In this document: in pieces, positions 1-6,824 of the stretch
Layout of the letters: every line of letters starts with the position of its first letter
Position numbering within the stretch: the stretch's first letter is position 1
Assembly: GCA_014378805.1 (NCBI GenBank)
Contig: JACMMY010000072.1
Coordinates: 1 to 23,277, forward strand
Length of the DNA: 23,277 bases
Direction: 5' to 3'
DNA from: Moraxellaceae bacterium
Lineage (GTDB): Bacteria > Pseudomonadota > Gammaproteobacteria > Pseudomonadales > Moraxellaceae
Notes under the pieces: model-generated
What the model was told of the DNA's origin: nothing
Seen by the model: the letters and a program-made list of their open reading frames with translations, nothing else
Databases searched by the model: none
Made by a program: the position numbers and the translations under genes

Positions 1-154
1 GTTGGGCTTTTGAGCCCAACCTACAAGAATTTTAAATCCAAAAAACTCTATTACAATGATTTATTATACTTTTGAAGTAAACTATTTCGTTCAAATAAAA
101 ATAAACAGAGACACCATCACCATGAAATACAGAAGATCTTTTGCTCAAGGTACG
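1..154 (+). repeat. Fossil copy of the RAYT leader and first codons (direct repeat with 249-402)
   Basis: Bases 1-154 match 249-402 with only five substitutions (at 52, 106, 125, 139 and 152). The copy contains the REP-like hairpin at 1-20, the leader, an ATG at 122 equivalent to the RAYT start at 370, and ten further codons. A TAA at 155-157 then closes the frame, so the remaining peptide would be MKYRRSFAQGT. Immediately after it lies another REP (158-197). I read this as a partial duplication, or a deleted older copy, of the RAYT gene in which everything from codon 12 onward is replaced by a REP. Its left edge may extend beyond the window. Confidence 0.85.
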
Positions 155-157
155 TAA

Positions 158-197
158 GTTGGGCTTCGTAGGTTGGTGCTGAGGAACAAAGCCCAAC
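158..197 (-). repeat. REP element upstream of RAYT
   Basis: This is a 40-base imperfect palindrome with 9-bp outer arms, GTTGGGCTT (158-166) and AAGCCCAAC (189-197). Its reverse complement matches the element at 908-947 at all but about three or four positions. The two REPs therefore flank the RAYT in opposite orientation, the arrangement expected of a RAYT and its cognate REPs. Confidence 0.8.
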
Positions 198-244
198 GAT
201 TAGGGGGATGAAGTTCGCTTAATAACTATTTTAATCCGATGTAT

Positions 245-272
245 GTAGGTTGGGCTTTTGAGCCCAACCTAC
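245..272. repeat. Perfect REP-like palindrome just upstream of RAYT
   Basis: The arms GTAGGTTGGGCT (245-256) and AGCCCAACCTAC (261-272) form a perfect 12-bp stem around a TTTG loop. The same hairpin, lacking its first four bases because of the window edge, opens the window at 1-24. The GTAGGTTGG core is shared with the interior of the 40-base REPs. It is probably a recognition or folding unit for the RAYT. Confidence 0.8.
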
Positions 273-369
273 AAGAATTTTAAATCCAAAAAACTCTATC
301 ACAATGATTTATTATACTTTTGAAGTAAACTATTTCGTTCAAATAAAAATAAATAGAGACACCATCACC

Positions 370-897
370 ATGCAATACAGAAGATCATTTGCTCAAGGTG
401 CGACTTACTTCTTTACAGTGAATTTGGCAGAGCGAGACCATGATTTATTGATTCGTCATATTGAGGCATTACGCATCTCATTTAGAAAAGTACGCCAAAC
501 CCATCCTTTTGAAATCATCGCAATGGTAGTGTTACCCGAGCATTTACATTGTATTTGGCAAATGCCTGAACATGATATGAATTATCCACTTCGGTGGGCT
601 TTGATTAAGGCCAATTTCTCACGTCAGATTCCGCGCGGAGAGCGCATCAGTGATAGTCGTAAAGATAAACGTGAAAGAGGAATATGGCAGCGGCGTTACT
701 GGGAACACCAAATCAAGGATGATCTCGATTTAAAACGACATGTTGATTATATTCATATTAATCCGTTGAAACATGGCTATGTGACCCGAGTGAGAGATTG
801 GCCATATTCCTCATTTCATCGGTCGGTCAAAGACGGTTTAATGACTTTGGATTGGGCGGGGGAAATTGAGTTGAGTGACCAATCTTATGGTGAATGA
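370..897 (+). CDS. REP-associated tyrosine transposase (RAYT), Y1/HUH family
   Basis: This is a 175-residue single-strand DNA transposase-like nuclease of the RAYT (TnpA-REP) branch of the IS200/IS605 Y1 family, thought to cut and spread REP palindromes. Visible features are the HUH pair H58-L-H60 in PEHLHCIW, a WQRRYWEH stretch at about 106-113, and the likely catalytic Y127 in HVDYIHINPLKHG, followed by the RDWPYSS tail typical of the family. The start at 370 matches the usual MxYRR N-terminus; an in-frame ATG at 304 would add 22 unlikely residues. The Shine-Dalgarno signal is poor. REPs lie on both sides (158-197, 245-272, 908-947). The frame is complete, so the protein may be active. Such genes are usually single-copy and domesticated rather than self-mobile. 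Confidence 0.93.
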   Translation: MQYRRSFAQGATYFFTVNLAERDHDLLIRHIEALRISFRKVRQTHPFEIIAMVVLPEHLHCIWQMPEHDMNYPLRWALIKANFSRQIPRGERISDSRKDKRERGIWQRRYWEHQIKDDLDLKRHVDYIHINPLKHGYVTRVRDWPYSSFHRSVKDGLMTLDWAGEIELSDQSYGE

Positions 898-907
898 TTT
901 TGGTCGA

Positions 908-947
908 GTTGGGCTTCGTTCCTCAGCGCCAACCTACGAAGCGCAAC
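908..947 (+). repeat. REP element downstream of RAYT
   Basis: This 40-base element begins 10 bases after the RAYT stop codon. It starts GTTGGGCTTCG and ends CGAAGCGCAAC, forming an imperfect hairpin with an interior that reads TTCCTCAGCGCCAACCTA. It is the inverted counterpart of 158-197. Confidence 0.8.
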
Positions 948-1322
948 GATAATGGATACCTCATGCACCCTATCATCACTTTTTTAAATGATTTAAAGCC
1001 CTCGAACTACTCATTCCAATCCTTAATCAAATCCACTGAAATCATTCCAATTTTGTCAATTAACCAATAAAAAATAACTAGCAATGTCATTATTTGAGCT
1101 GCAATCATACCCCATTATGATGAGCTTTAATTCATGATTACGGGTACCAGTAAGTTCCTAAACGAATGATTTTAGACACCAATTAGTTCCTAAAAGATTT
1201 TCTGATAGGCGGTGTTTTGTGTTAAGAGCAACTGTGCTATTGTTTATTTATACGTAATATTTGTTACATTAAGTAACTGGAATGCAGGAAGCATTCATTC
1301 ACTCACAGTACTCGGAGTCACC
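948..1322. other. Non-coding interval between RAYT and the phospholipase-like gene
   Basis: This 375-base AT-rich stretch has no convincing gene. A reading frame runs in from 1212 into the next gene, but the signal peptide and ribosome site place that start at 1323. The only clear structure is the 32-bp tandem repeat at 1134-1197. The promoter of the next gene should lie between about 1198 and 1310, but I cannot point to a good -35/-10 pair. Confidence 0.6.
1134..1197. repeat. Two-unit 32-bp tandem repeat
   Basis: Units 1134-1165 and 1166-1197 abut directly and agree at 24 of 32 positions. The best conserved parts are ATGATT at the unit start, ACCA in the middle and AGTTCCTAAA near the end. 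Conserved blocks separated by variable ones, with a period of three helical turns, suggest paired regulator sites rather than recent slippage. They lie about 125 bases upstream of the secreted phospholipase-like gene. Confidence 0.55.
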
Positions 1323-2342
1323 ATGAAAAAAACCATTTGTACGCTGCTGGCTACTGCTGCGGCTCTATTTACGGCGACGAATGCTAACGCATGGTCTCAA
1401 GAAGTACACCGCCGAATTGCGATGGATGCAGTGAATTATATGAAGGCAAACCCTTCTAGCACCAATTATGCAAAGTTGTTGGCGGGCGCAACAAGAGCGG
1501 GCTACACCATTGATCAGTTTGCCACAGTGCTCGGTCAAGGCGCGTATGATGTGGATGATTTTGCGGACACATACATCTGTGGCGCTTCGACGGGAAGTTG
1601 TGCGTTAGCCCCTGTTTGGGGTGCAGGTGCGAGTATTGTAAAATATACTTCTTATTGGCATTTTCAAAACCAGACTCAGGGTGCTGATGTCCATGGTAAT
1701 GATTTTGGCGGCTATAACTATAGTAAGCTGACGGTTTGGGGCGATATCGATAATATGGCTGCGTCTTGGTTATATGGCGATTATCTGGATGATGGTAAAG
1801 GAAATCTAAAAGGCTGGTTTGGCGATAGCACTAAATATAATGCTTATGATTTGACTGAGGCACACTATCGCTTGGGTGGCTATTCAACCCGTAACATGTA
1901 TGCTGATTTTGAAACAATTCCTTTTGAGCCGATTGATAACTTAGGTCAATACTGGTTTCAACAATTTCTAGCTTCCCCATCACTCCAAACATTGGGCTTT
2001 GTGATGCATACGACCGATTTATTGCAGCCTCACCATGTGTGGACAACATCGTCTTTAAATCATGCTGGCTGGGAAACTTGGGTTGAAGATCACTATGATT
2101 CTTTAGCGTTGAATAATGGTGCAAAAGTCACCCTCGCACTCAATGACTTGACACCAATGACAGCAACGGCAACCGATATTCGTCCTTTGTTGACGCAAGG
2201 CGGCGCGATTGCGTATACCCAAGGTGGTATTGTGTTATCCAGCACTGATGATGCTGATCGGTCAAATGTAGCGAACATTATGGTTCCGCATGCAATCGCC
2301 ATGGTGGTTCGTGTGCTCAATCGCGCGGCAGAACGCCTCTAA
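1323..2342 (+). CDS. Secreted zinc-dependent phospholipase C / S1-P1 nuclease-like protein
   Basis: This is a 339-residue exported protein. The signal peptide ends ANA with cleavage before W24, giving a mature N-terminal Trp followed by His five residues later (W24, H29). That is the W1/H6 arrangement in which P1-type enzymes bind zinc through the N-terminus. Later motifs fit the same trinuclear-zinc superfamily: YWHF near residue 113, HTTDLLQPHHV at about 229-239, and NHAGWE with His-x3-Glu as in bacterial phospholipase C. One residue is missing between the first His and the Asp compared with the usual spacing. Substrate (phospholipid or nucleic acid) cannot be decided from sequence. The start at 1323 is supported by GGAG about seven bases upstream; the longer frame from 1212 is not. 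A terminator follows at 2402. Confidence 0.75.
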   Translation: MKKTICTLLATAAALFTATNANAWSQEVHRRIAMDAVNYMKANPSSTNYAKLLAGATRAGYTIDQFATVLGQGAYDVDDFADTYICGASTGSCALAPVWGAGASIVKYTSYWHFQNQTQGADVHGNDFGGYNYSKLTVWGDIDNMAASWLYGDYLDDGKGNLKGWFGDSTKYNAYDLTEAHYRLGGYSTRNMYADFETIPFEPIDNLGQYWFQQFLASPSLQTLGFVMHTTDLLQPHHVWTTSSLNHAGWETWVEDHYDSLALNNGAKVTLALNDLTPMTATATDIRPLLTQGGAIAYTQGGIVLSSTDDADRSNVANIMVPHAIAMVVRVLNRAAERL

Positions 2343-2401
2343 AATTGGGTCACTGATCTTTATATGATGTGTGGAATGATGCATTAATACGATCAAGTGT
2401 T

Positions 2402-2434
2402 AAAAAACGTCACATCAAAGGTGGCGTTTTTTTT
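2402..2434 (+). terminator. Intrinsic terminator after the phospholipase-like gene
   Basis: AAAAACGTCAC pairs with GTGGCGTTTTT around a 7-base loop, with one G-U pair, and runs into eight T residues. It separates the phospholipase-like gene from the prolyl isomerase gene, so the two are probably not simply co-transcribed. The rest of 2343-2633 shows nothing else I can name. Confidence 0.8.
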
Positions 2435-2633
2435 AGGATGATATGTACGCTAAGCTGTGAAGGTTTGGTTATTTACCTGCTAACGATGCTTCGTTTTTTT
2501 GATTACCAATTAATGCGGGAAATTCAGGTCTCCGTGGTTATCAGAGATCGTCTTGCTGTACTATCCTAGTGATTACTACTCGCTGATTTACGCCAAAATT
2601 CCAATATGTACAGGATGTCTAAAGGAATCGTTT

Positions 2634-4070
2634 ATGCAATTTTTGATGCTAAAAAATCACCTAATAGAATTTAAAAAACACACTATATTCAGTCTTATAT
2701 TGCTGATGCCTATTTTAATATGCACAACGAGTGCCTATGCGATCGTGAGTTATGACTTAAAAACCAAAGGATTGGTCGCAACGATAGATGAACAATCGAT
2801 TAGCCAATCTCTATTAGATCGTTTTATGGTGATTGCCAAAAAAAGTGATCCAGATGCCACTGCCAATAAAATATTGCAACGAATTATTGATGATGATTTG
2901 CTGGCAGCCTATGCGCGCATTCAATTTAAAGCAGAAGAACTGATTAAAAATAGCCAGGTCGCTTTTTCGCCTGAGGTGCAAATACAGCAGTCTTTAGCGG
3001 CTAATATTGTGGCAGCCTTCGGCTCAGAGATGATGGCTGAGGCAAAAAAACGGACTGGGTCAGATAAACCTCATTATGGTCAAACTGCTCGCCATCTCAT
3101 GACCGATGACGATTGGAAAAAACTGTTATCTGATCAACCTGAAGTAAAGCTCGAGTATCATTTAATGCCAGCAGGTCAGAAGTTTGCAGAACAGCTCGTG
3201 CTTCGTCGATACCGTTTTGATGCCAACACTCAAGGCACAATCACCTTGGCGGATGTTTATGAGAGTCAGCATATGCAGGGAAAATTTCAGATTCATCAAA
3301 AAGATAAAGAGTATACGGATCAACAGGCACAGGTGTTAATGGAGCGCCAATATGCCATCCATTGGTTGGAGCATCGTTCTGGCCTGACGCCAGTAGAAGT
3401 AAATGCTTTTAAGCAAATCGTTGTTGATCGTCTGCAGACTCAGGGCTATTTAGAACATATCGGGGTCGCGGCAGACATTCATGCTGAGATTCTTTATCTT
3501 AAAAAAATGGCGAGCCAAGTGACCCGAGAAGAAATTAAAGACTTCTATCAGAGTCATCTGGATATGTTTATTCGGGTCGATCGTGTGAAAGCGCGGCATA
3601 TTCGTACTCAGGATGAGGCCGTCGCGAAAGAAGCCGTTTCTGCACTCAAGCAGGGAAAATCATTTGCTGACGTTGCCAAGCAATATTCTATTGCGGATGA
3701 TCGTCAAAATGGCGGGGATTTAGGCTGGGTTGTGCATCCTGAGACAGGTTCAAATTGGCTGCAAAGTCTGCTTTTCTTTCAGCCTGTTGATAAGGTTTCG
3801 AATCCTTTTAGAATGCCAGGTAAACCGAATGATGCTGTGGATTGGGAGATTGTACTTGTCGAGCAAAAAGAAACGAGCTATCAACCTGTGACGAGTGAGT
3901 CTGTCCGTTATGTCGCTTCTCAGGCCATCGCCAAGCAAAAAGTGATGCAGGAGTATCTGGGTGTGAGAGCACGTGAATGGAGTCAGGCGAATATTCATAT
4001 TCGCCCCGACCTTGTCTTGAGTATGAAATTTCCTGATGAGGAGGTTCACGAGGAGGCACATACACATTGA
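2634..4070 (+). CDS. Secreted parvulin-type peptidyl-prolyl isomerase
   Basis: This 478-residue protein has an N-terminal signal or anchor (hydrophobic stretch at about residues 17-37, ending SAYA). A mostly helical SurA/PrsA-like chaperone region follows, and a rotamase (parvulin, PpiC-type) domain spans roughly residues 315-415. The domain shows KARHIRT, then GKSFADVAKQYS and GGDLGWV, the family hallmarks. The C-terminus is acidic and His-rich (EEVHEEAHTH). It should act on envelope proteins in the periplasm. The start at 2634 follows AAAGGA with good spacing; the open frame extends upstream to 2553, but that part lacks a signal sequence. The next gene begins on this stop codon. Its neighbour upstream, a secreted zinc enzyme, is a plausible but unproven client. 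Confidence 0.88.
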   Translation: MQFLMLKNHLIEFKKHTIFSLILLMPILICTTSAYAIVSYDLKTKGLVATIDEQSISQSLLDRFMVIAKKSDPDATANKILQRIIDDDLLAAYARIQFKAEELIKNSQVAFSPEVQIQQSLAANIVAAFGSEMMAEAKKRTGSDKPHYGQTARHLMTDDDWKKLLSDQPEVKLEYHLMPAGQKFAEQLVLRRYRFDANTQGTITLADVYESQHMQGKFQIHQKDKEYTDQQAQVLMERQYAIHWLEHRSGLTPVEVNAFKQIVVDRLQTQGYLEHIGVAADIHAEILYLKKMASQVTREEIKDFYQSHLDMFIRVDRVKARHIRTQDEAVAKEAVSALKQGKSFADVAKQYSIADDRQNGGDLGWVVHPETGSNWLQSLLFFQPVDKVSNPFRMPGKPNDAVDWEIVLVEQKETSYQPVTSESVRYVASQAIAKQKVMQEYLGVRAREWSQANIHIRPDLVLSMKFPDEEVHEEAHTH

Positions 4071-4639
4071 AGAAATTATTATGGATTGCATTAGGCTCGT
4101 TATTTTTAATTGTGATCGGCTTAATTTTGTGGCTTAAGCCGAAACAGTCTATACCAGTCGTGCCATCATCGCCGATGAAAGCTGCTCAACAAATACCGAC
4201 TTTGCCTCAGGTGACTGCGGATCTGCCTGTTATTCAGCCGAATCTGGGTGTAGGTCAAAAAGATAGTCCGCTCTTACCGATGCTTGATCCTGCCACATTT
4301 CCGCCAGTGGATGCGGCGACGACTATGGCTGAGACGCGCGAGCATGGTGATCCTCGGACACCCCCTATTGAGGTCACTCCAGCTCGAGAGAAGCCGACTC
4401 CTGCAGAGCTTGATGATCCTAAACAATATGCGCAATATGAGGCACGTCAAAATGCCAAACTATACAAGGCCTATGTGGCTTCTGCTGACAAAGAAGTCCC
4501 AGCGCTTCAAGCAGATATTGAACGCGCTAAAAAAGAAGGCTTTAGTCAAGAGCAGATTAAAGTCGTCGAGGAAAAAGTGAGACGGATTCAAGAGATGCGT
4601 GATCAGCTTAAAGCGCAGCATCCAGAGTTGTATCAGTAG
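4067..4639 (+). CDS. Membrane-anchored coiled-coil protein of unknown function
   Basis: This 190-residue protein is not recognised as a named family. A single membrane segment at about residues 4-23 is followed by a Pro-rich linker (about 24-110) and a charged helical C-terminus (about 122-188) rich in Lys, Glu and Gln, likely a coiled coil. The predicted topology is inner-membrane anchor with a periplasmic body. The start is TTG at 4067, overlapping the TGA of the isomerase gene by three bases. GAGGAGG lies about a dozen bases upstream inside that gene, so translation is probably coupled. No other ATG or GTG gives the membrane segment. The layout resembles a membrane-tethered partner of the isomerase, which is inference. 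A strong terminator follows. Confidence 0.75.
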   Translation: MKKLLWIALGSLFLIVIGLILWLKPKQSIPVVPSSPMKAAQQIPTLPQVTADLPVIQPNLGVGQKDSPLLPMLDPATFPPVDAATTMAETREHGDPRTPPIEVTPAREKPTPAELDDPKQYAQYEARQNAKLYKAYVASADKEVPALQADIERAKKEGFSQEQIKVVEEKVRRIQEMRDQLKAQHPELYQ

Positions 4640-4655
4640 GGTCCTTATTTGGTGA

Positions 4656-4693
4656 GATCGTCGTTCTCAAAAATAATTGAACGACGATTTTTT
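4656..4693. terminator. Intrinsic terminator between convergent genes
   Basis: ATCGTCGTTC (4657-4666) pairs perfectly with GAACGACGAT (4679-4688) around a 12-base AT-rich loop, and six T residues follow on the plus strand. It ends the isomerase/coiled-coil transcript. On the minus strand the tail is weaker, but the stem could also serve the convergent binding-protein gene. Confidence 0.85.
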
Positions 4694-4726
4694 GGTTTAT
4701 TTGACGGCATGATGTGATGTCTGAGG

Positions 4727-5935
4727 TCATTTTGATTTGATCTCTAAATCCACCCATTGCCCATTTTTAACGACATACGCGGAAATTTTTCCAACTTTCA
4801 AATCCCCATGCGGATCAAATTGAATTTGATTAGTAATGCCTGGGTAATTGGTTTCCTTTAATTTCGCGGCATATACTTTGGGATCAGTTGAACCTGCGAC
4901 TTGCATGGCTAGCGCGATGACTTGCATCGCATCATAATAATAAGGCGCATACAGTTGAATCGGTCCATATTTCGGTTCAAACCGTTGTTTGAATTCGAGT
5001 CCATTACGCATTTTTTCGAGTGGAAAACCGGGTAGTGTGGTGACCACGCCTTCGGCATCTTTTCCTGCTAATTTAATAAACTCAGGCGTATGCACGCCAT
5101 CGCCTGCAATGAATTGTGCTGTGATACCCAGATTGTGGATTTGCTGAATCATGGCCGCCGCTTGCCCATCGTTACCCCCAAAGAAAATAAGATCGGGCTT
5201 GTTTTTTTTGATGCGGGTGAGTACGGCGTTGAAGTCAGTTTCTTTGTCATTGGCCGATTCATGGGTGACGAGATTGCCATTCAAAGTCTTAATGTGCTTT
5301 TCAAATTCATCGGCGATTCCAACGCCATACGCGCTGCGATCATCAATGACAGCAATACGCTTGGCAGCAAAATGCTGAGCAGCAATCTGAGCTAACGCTT
5401 GACCTTGTTGAATGTCATTAGCGATTAAGCGGAATGTGTAGGGAAATCCCTGTTGGGTGTATTTCGGATTGGTCACTGCTGGGGCGAATAGTGGAATGCC
5501 TGCTTTATTGTAGAGAATAGAGGCGGGCAGTGTCGTACTCGAAGTGGTGTGACCGATCACTGCGCTAACATTATCATCAACGAGGCGCTGTGCGGCATTG
5601 GTTGCATGGCGTGGGTCAGCTTGATCGTCTTCGCTTTCAATTTTGAATTGGATCTGTTTGCCAGCGATCACAATTTTTTGTGTATTCAAATCATCAATCG
5701 CGAGGCGGACGCCGTTTTCCTCATCTTTGCCATAGTGCGCGAGTGCACCCGTCAGCGCGCCGACATAACCAATCGTGACGGTACTCGTCTCAATGCGTTT
5801 ATCTGGACCTGTCTCTTGGGGCGTTTCTTTTTTGCCACAGTGCATTAGCGACAAACTGATTAATGATATCCCTACAATCCGAGTGGGCAGGTGACCTTGA
5901 TTTTGGCGTACAGTCGGAGATGTCATTAAGTTCAT
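4727..5935 (-). CDS. Branched-chain amino-acid-type ABC transporter substrate-binding lipoprotein
   Basis: This 402-residue periplasmic binding protein of type 1 fold belongs to the LivJ/LivK-like group. It has a hydrophobic signal at about 19-31 and a Cys at 33 after SLMH, an imperfect lipobox because His is unusual just before the Cys. Family features include TIGYVGALTGALAHYGKD at the start of the mature domain, AVIGHTTSSTT, and AYGVGIADEF in the hinge region. The exact ligand cannot be inferred. No permease or ATPase gene is beside it, so it is an orphan binding protein that would need partners elsewhere. Starts at 5935 or, three codons in, at 5926 are both possible; neither has a clear ribosome site. 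It is transcribed divergently from lemA. Confidence 0.9.
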   Translation of the reverse strand: MNLMTSPTVRQNQGHLPTRIVGISLISLSLMHCGKKETPQETGPDKRIETSTVTIGYVGALTGALAHYGKDEENGVRLAIDDLNTQKIVIAGKQIQFKIESEDDQADPRHATNAAQRLVDDNVSAVIGHTTSSTTLPASILYNKAGIPLFAPAVTNPKYTQQGFPYTFRLIANDIQQGQALAQIAAQHFAAKRIAVIDDRSAYGVGIADEFEKHIKTLNGNLVTHESANDKETDFNAVLTRIKKNKPDLIFFGGNDGQAAAMIQQIHNLGITAQFIAGDGVHTPEFIKLAGKDAEGVVTTLPGFPLEKMRNGLEFKQRFEPKYGPIQLYAPYYYDAMQVIALAMQVAGSTDPKVYAAKLKETNYPGITNQIQFDPHGDLKVGKISAYVVKNGQWVDLEIKSK

Positions 5936-6123
5936 GATAAGTAATCAGCACGTAGTATTATTCTTAATGAACAATAGCATGAAATTTAAGTCAGCTATAT
6001 TTACTTTCATTGTATGTAATACAGAATTCATCACAACGATTTTGGCGTCCATGTTCGTAAAATAATAAGAGTAACCTAGAATAATAAATCAATAACAACT
6101 CATTCACCTTCTGAGAGGGGACT

Positions 6124-6139
6124 GTTAACAATTGATAAC
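6124..6139. promoter_or_regulatory. Near-palindrome in the divergent interval (possible operator)
   Basis: GTTAACAATTGATAAC is symmetric at 14 of 16 positions with a CAATTG centre. It lies in the 283-base divergent region (5936-6218) between the binding-protein gene and lemA, about 80 bases before lemA. The rest of that interval is AT-rich without other clear signals. TTGATC at 6145-6150 could be a weak -35 for lemA. Confidence 0.3.
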
Positions 6140-6218
6140 GTCATTTGATCAGAAACATGCGCTATTGTTATGGCTGTGTTTATTTTTTAGTGATTGAATA
6201 ATTTTAAGGGGCAATATT

Positions 6219-6821
6219 ATGTCACGTCGTTACTTTACTGCAATCGCATTGTCTACCGTCCTGCTCACCACGCTGCCGAGTTGTGGCTATAACACGTTGC
6301 AAGCCAAAGATGAGGGTGTCACCGCCAGTTGGTCAGAAGTGTTGAACCAATATCAACGCCGCGCCGATCTGATACCGAATCTGGTCAATACCGTGAAAGG
6401 CTATGCAACACATGAAGAAAAAGTGCTGACAGAAGTGACGGCAGCGCGTGCATCGGTTGCAGGGATTAAAGCGACGCCTGAACTAGTCAATGATCCAGTC
6501 GCATTCCAAAAATTTATTGATGCACAAAATCAGCTACAAGGCTCACTGTCACGCTTGATGGCGGTGTCTGAAAGTTATCCAAATCTAAAAGCTGATCAAA
6601 CTTTCCGTGATTTATCAGCACAGTTGGAAGGCACTGAAAATCGCATTACGGTTGCGCGTAATCGTTATATTGAGTCGGTACAAGATTACAACGTCACAGT
6701 GCGTCAGTTCCCGGTCAATTTAACCGCTAAAGTCACAGGTATGCACACCAAACCGAACTTCAGTGTTGCCAATGAAGCGCAAGTTTCTCAAGCACCAAAC
6801 GTTAATTTCAGCGGATCATAA
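6219..6821 (+). CDS. lemA: LemA family protein
   Basis: This 200-residue protein of the LemA family is anchored by an N-terminal signal ending TLPSC, a lipobox that suggests a lipoprotein (Cys22). The family signature is clear: a Tyr/Asn-rich start (YNTLQAKDEGV), W-SEVLNQYQRRADLIPNLV, then a long antiparallel helical body with ENRITVARNRYIESVQDYN near residues 140-160. The role of the family is poorly defined; in many bacteria it sits with TPM-domain membrane proteins, as here. AAGGGG upstream supports the start. The next gene begins three bases after its stop, so the three genes 6219-8434 form an operon. Confidence 0.93.
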   Translation: MSRRYFTAIALSTVLLTTLPSCGYNTLQAKDEGVTASWSEVLNQYQRRADLIPNLVNTVKGYATHEEKVLTEVTAARASVAGIKATPELVNDPVAFQKFIDAQNQLQGSLSRLMAVSESYPNLKADQTFRDLSAQLEGTENRITVARNRYIESVQDYNVTVRQFPVNLTAKVTGMHTKPNFSVANEAQVSQAPNVNFSGS

Positions 6822-6824
6822 TGC

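Noticed and set aside
304..369. Upstream in-frame ATG that would lengthen the RAYT by 22 residues
   Set aside because: Known RAYTs begin close to the MxYRR motif, and the extra residues (MIYYTFEV...) do not resemble the family. The stretch is also part of the duplicated leader, so its conservation between the copies says nothing about coding.
2369..2569. Small plus-strand frame between the phospholipase-like and isomerase genes
   Set aside because: It begins over the terminator hairpin, has no ribosome site and no recognisable protein features.
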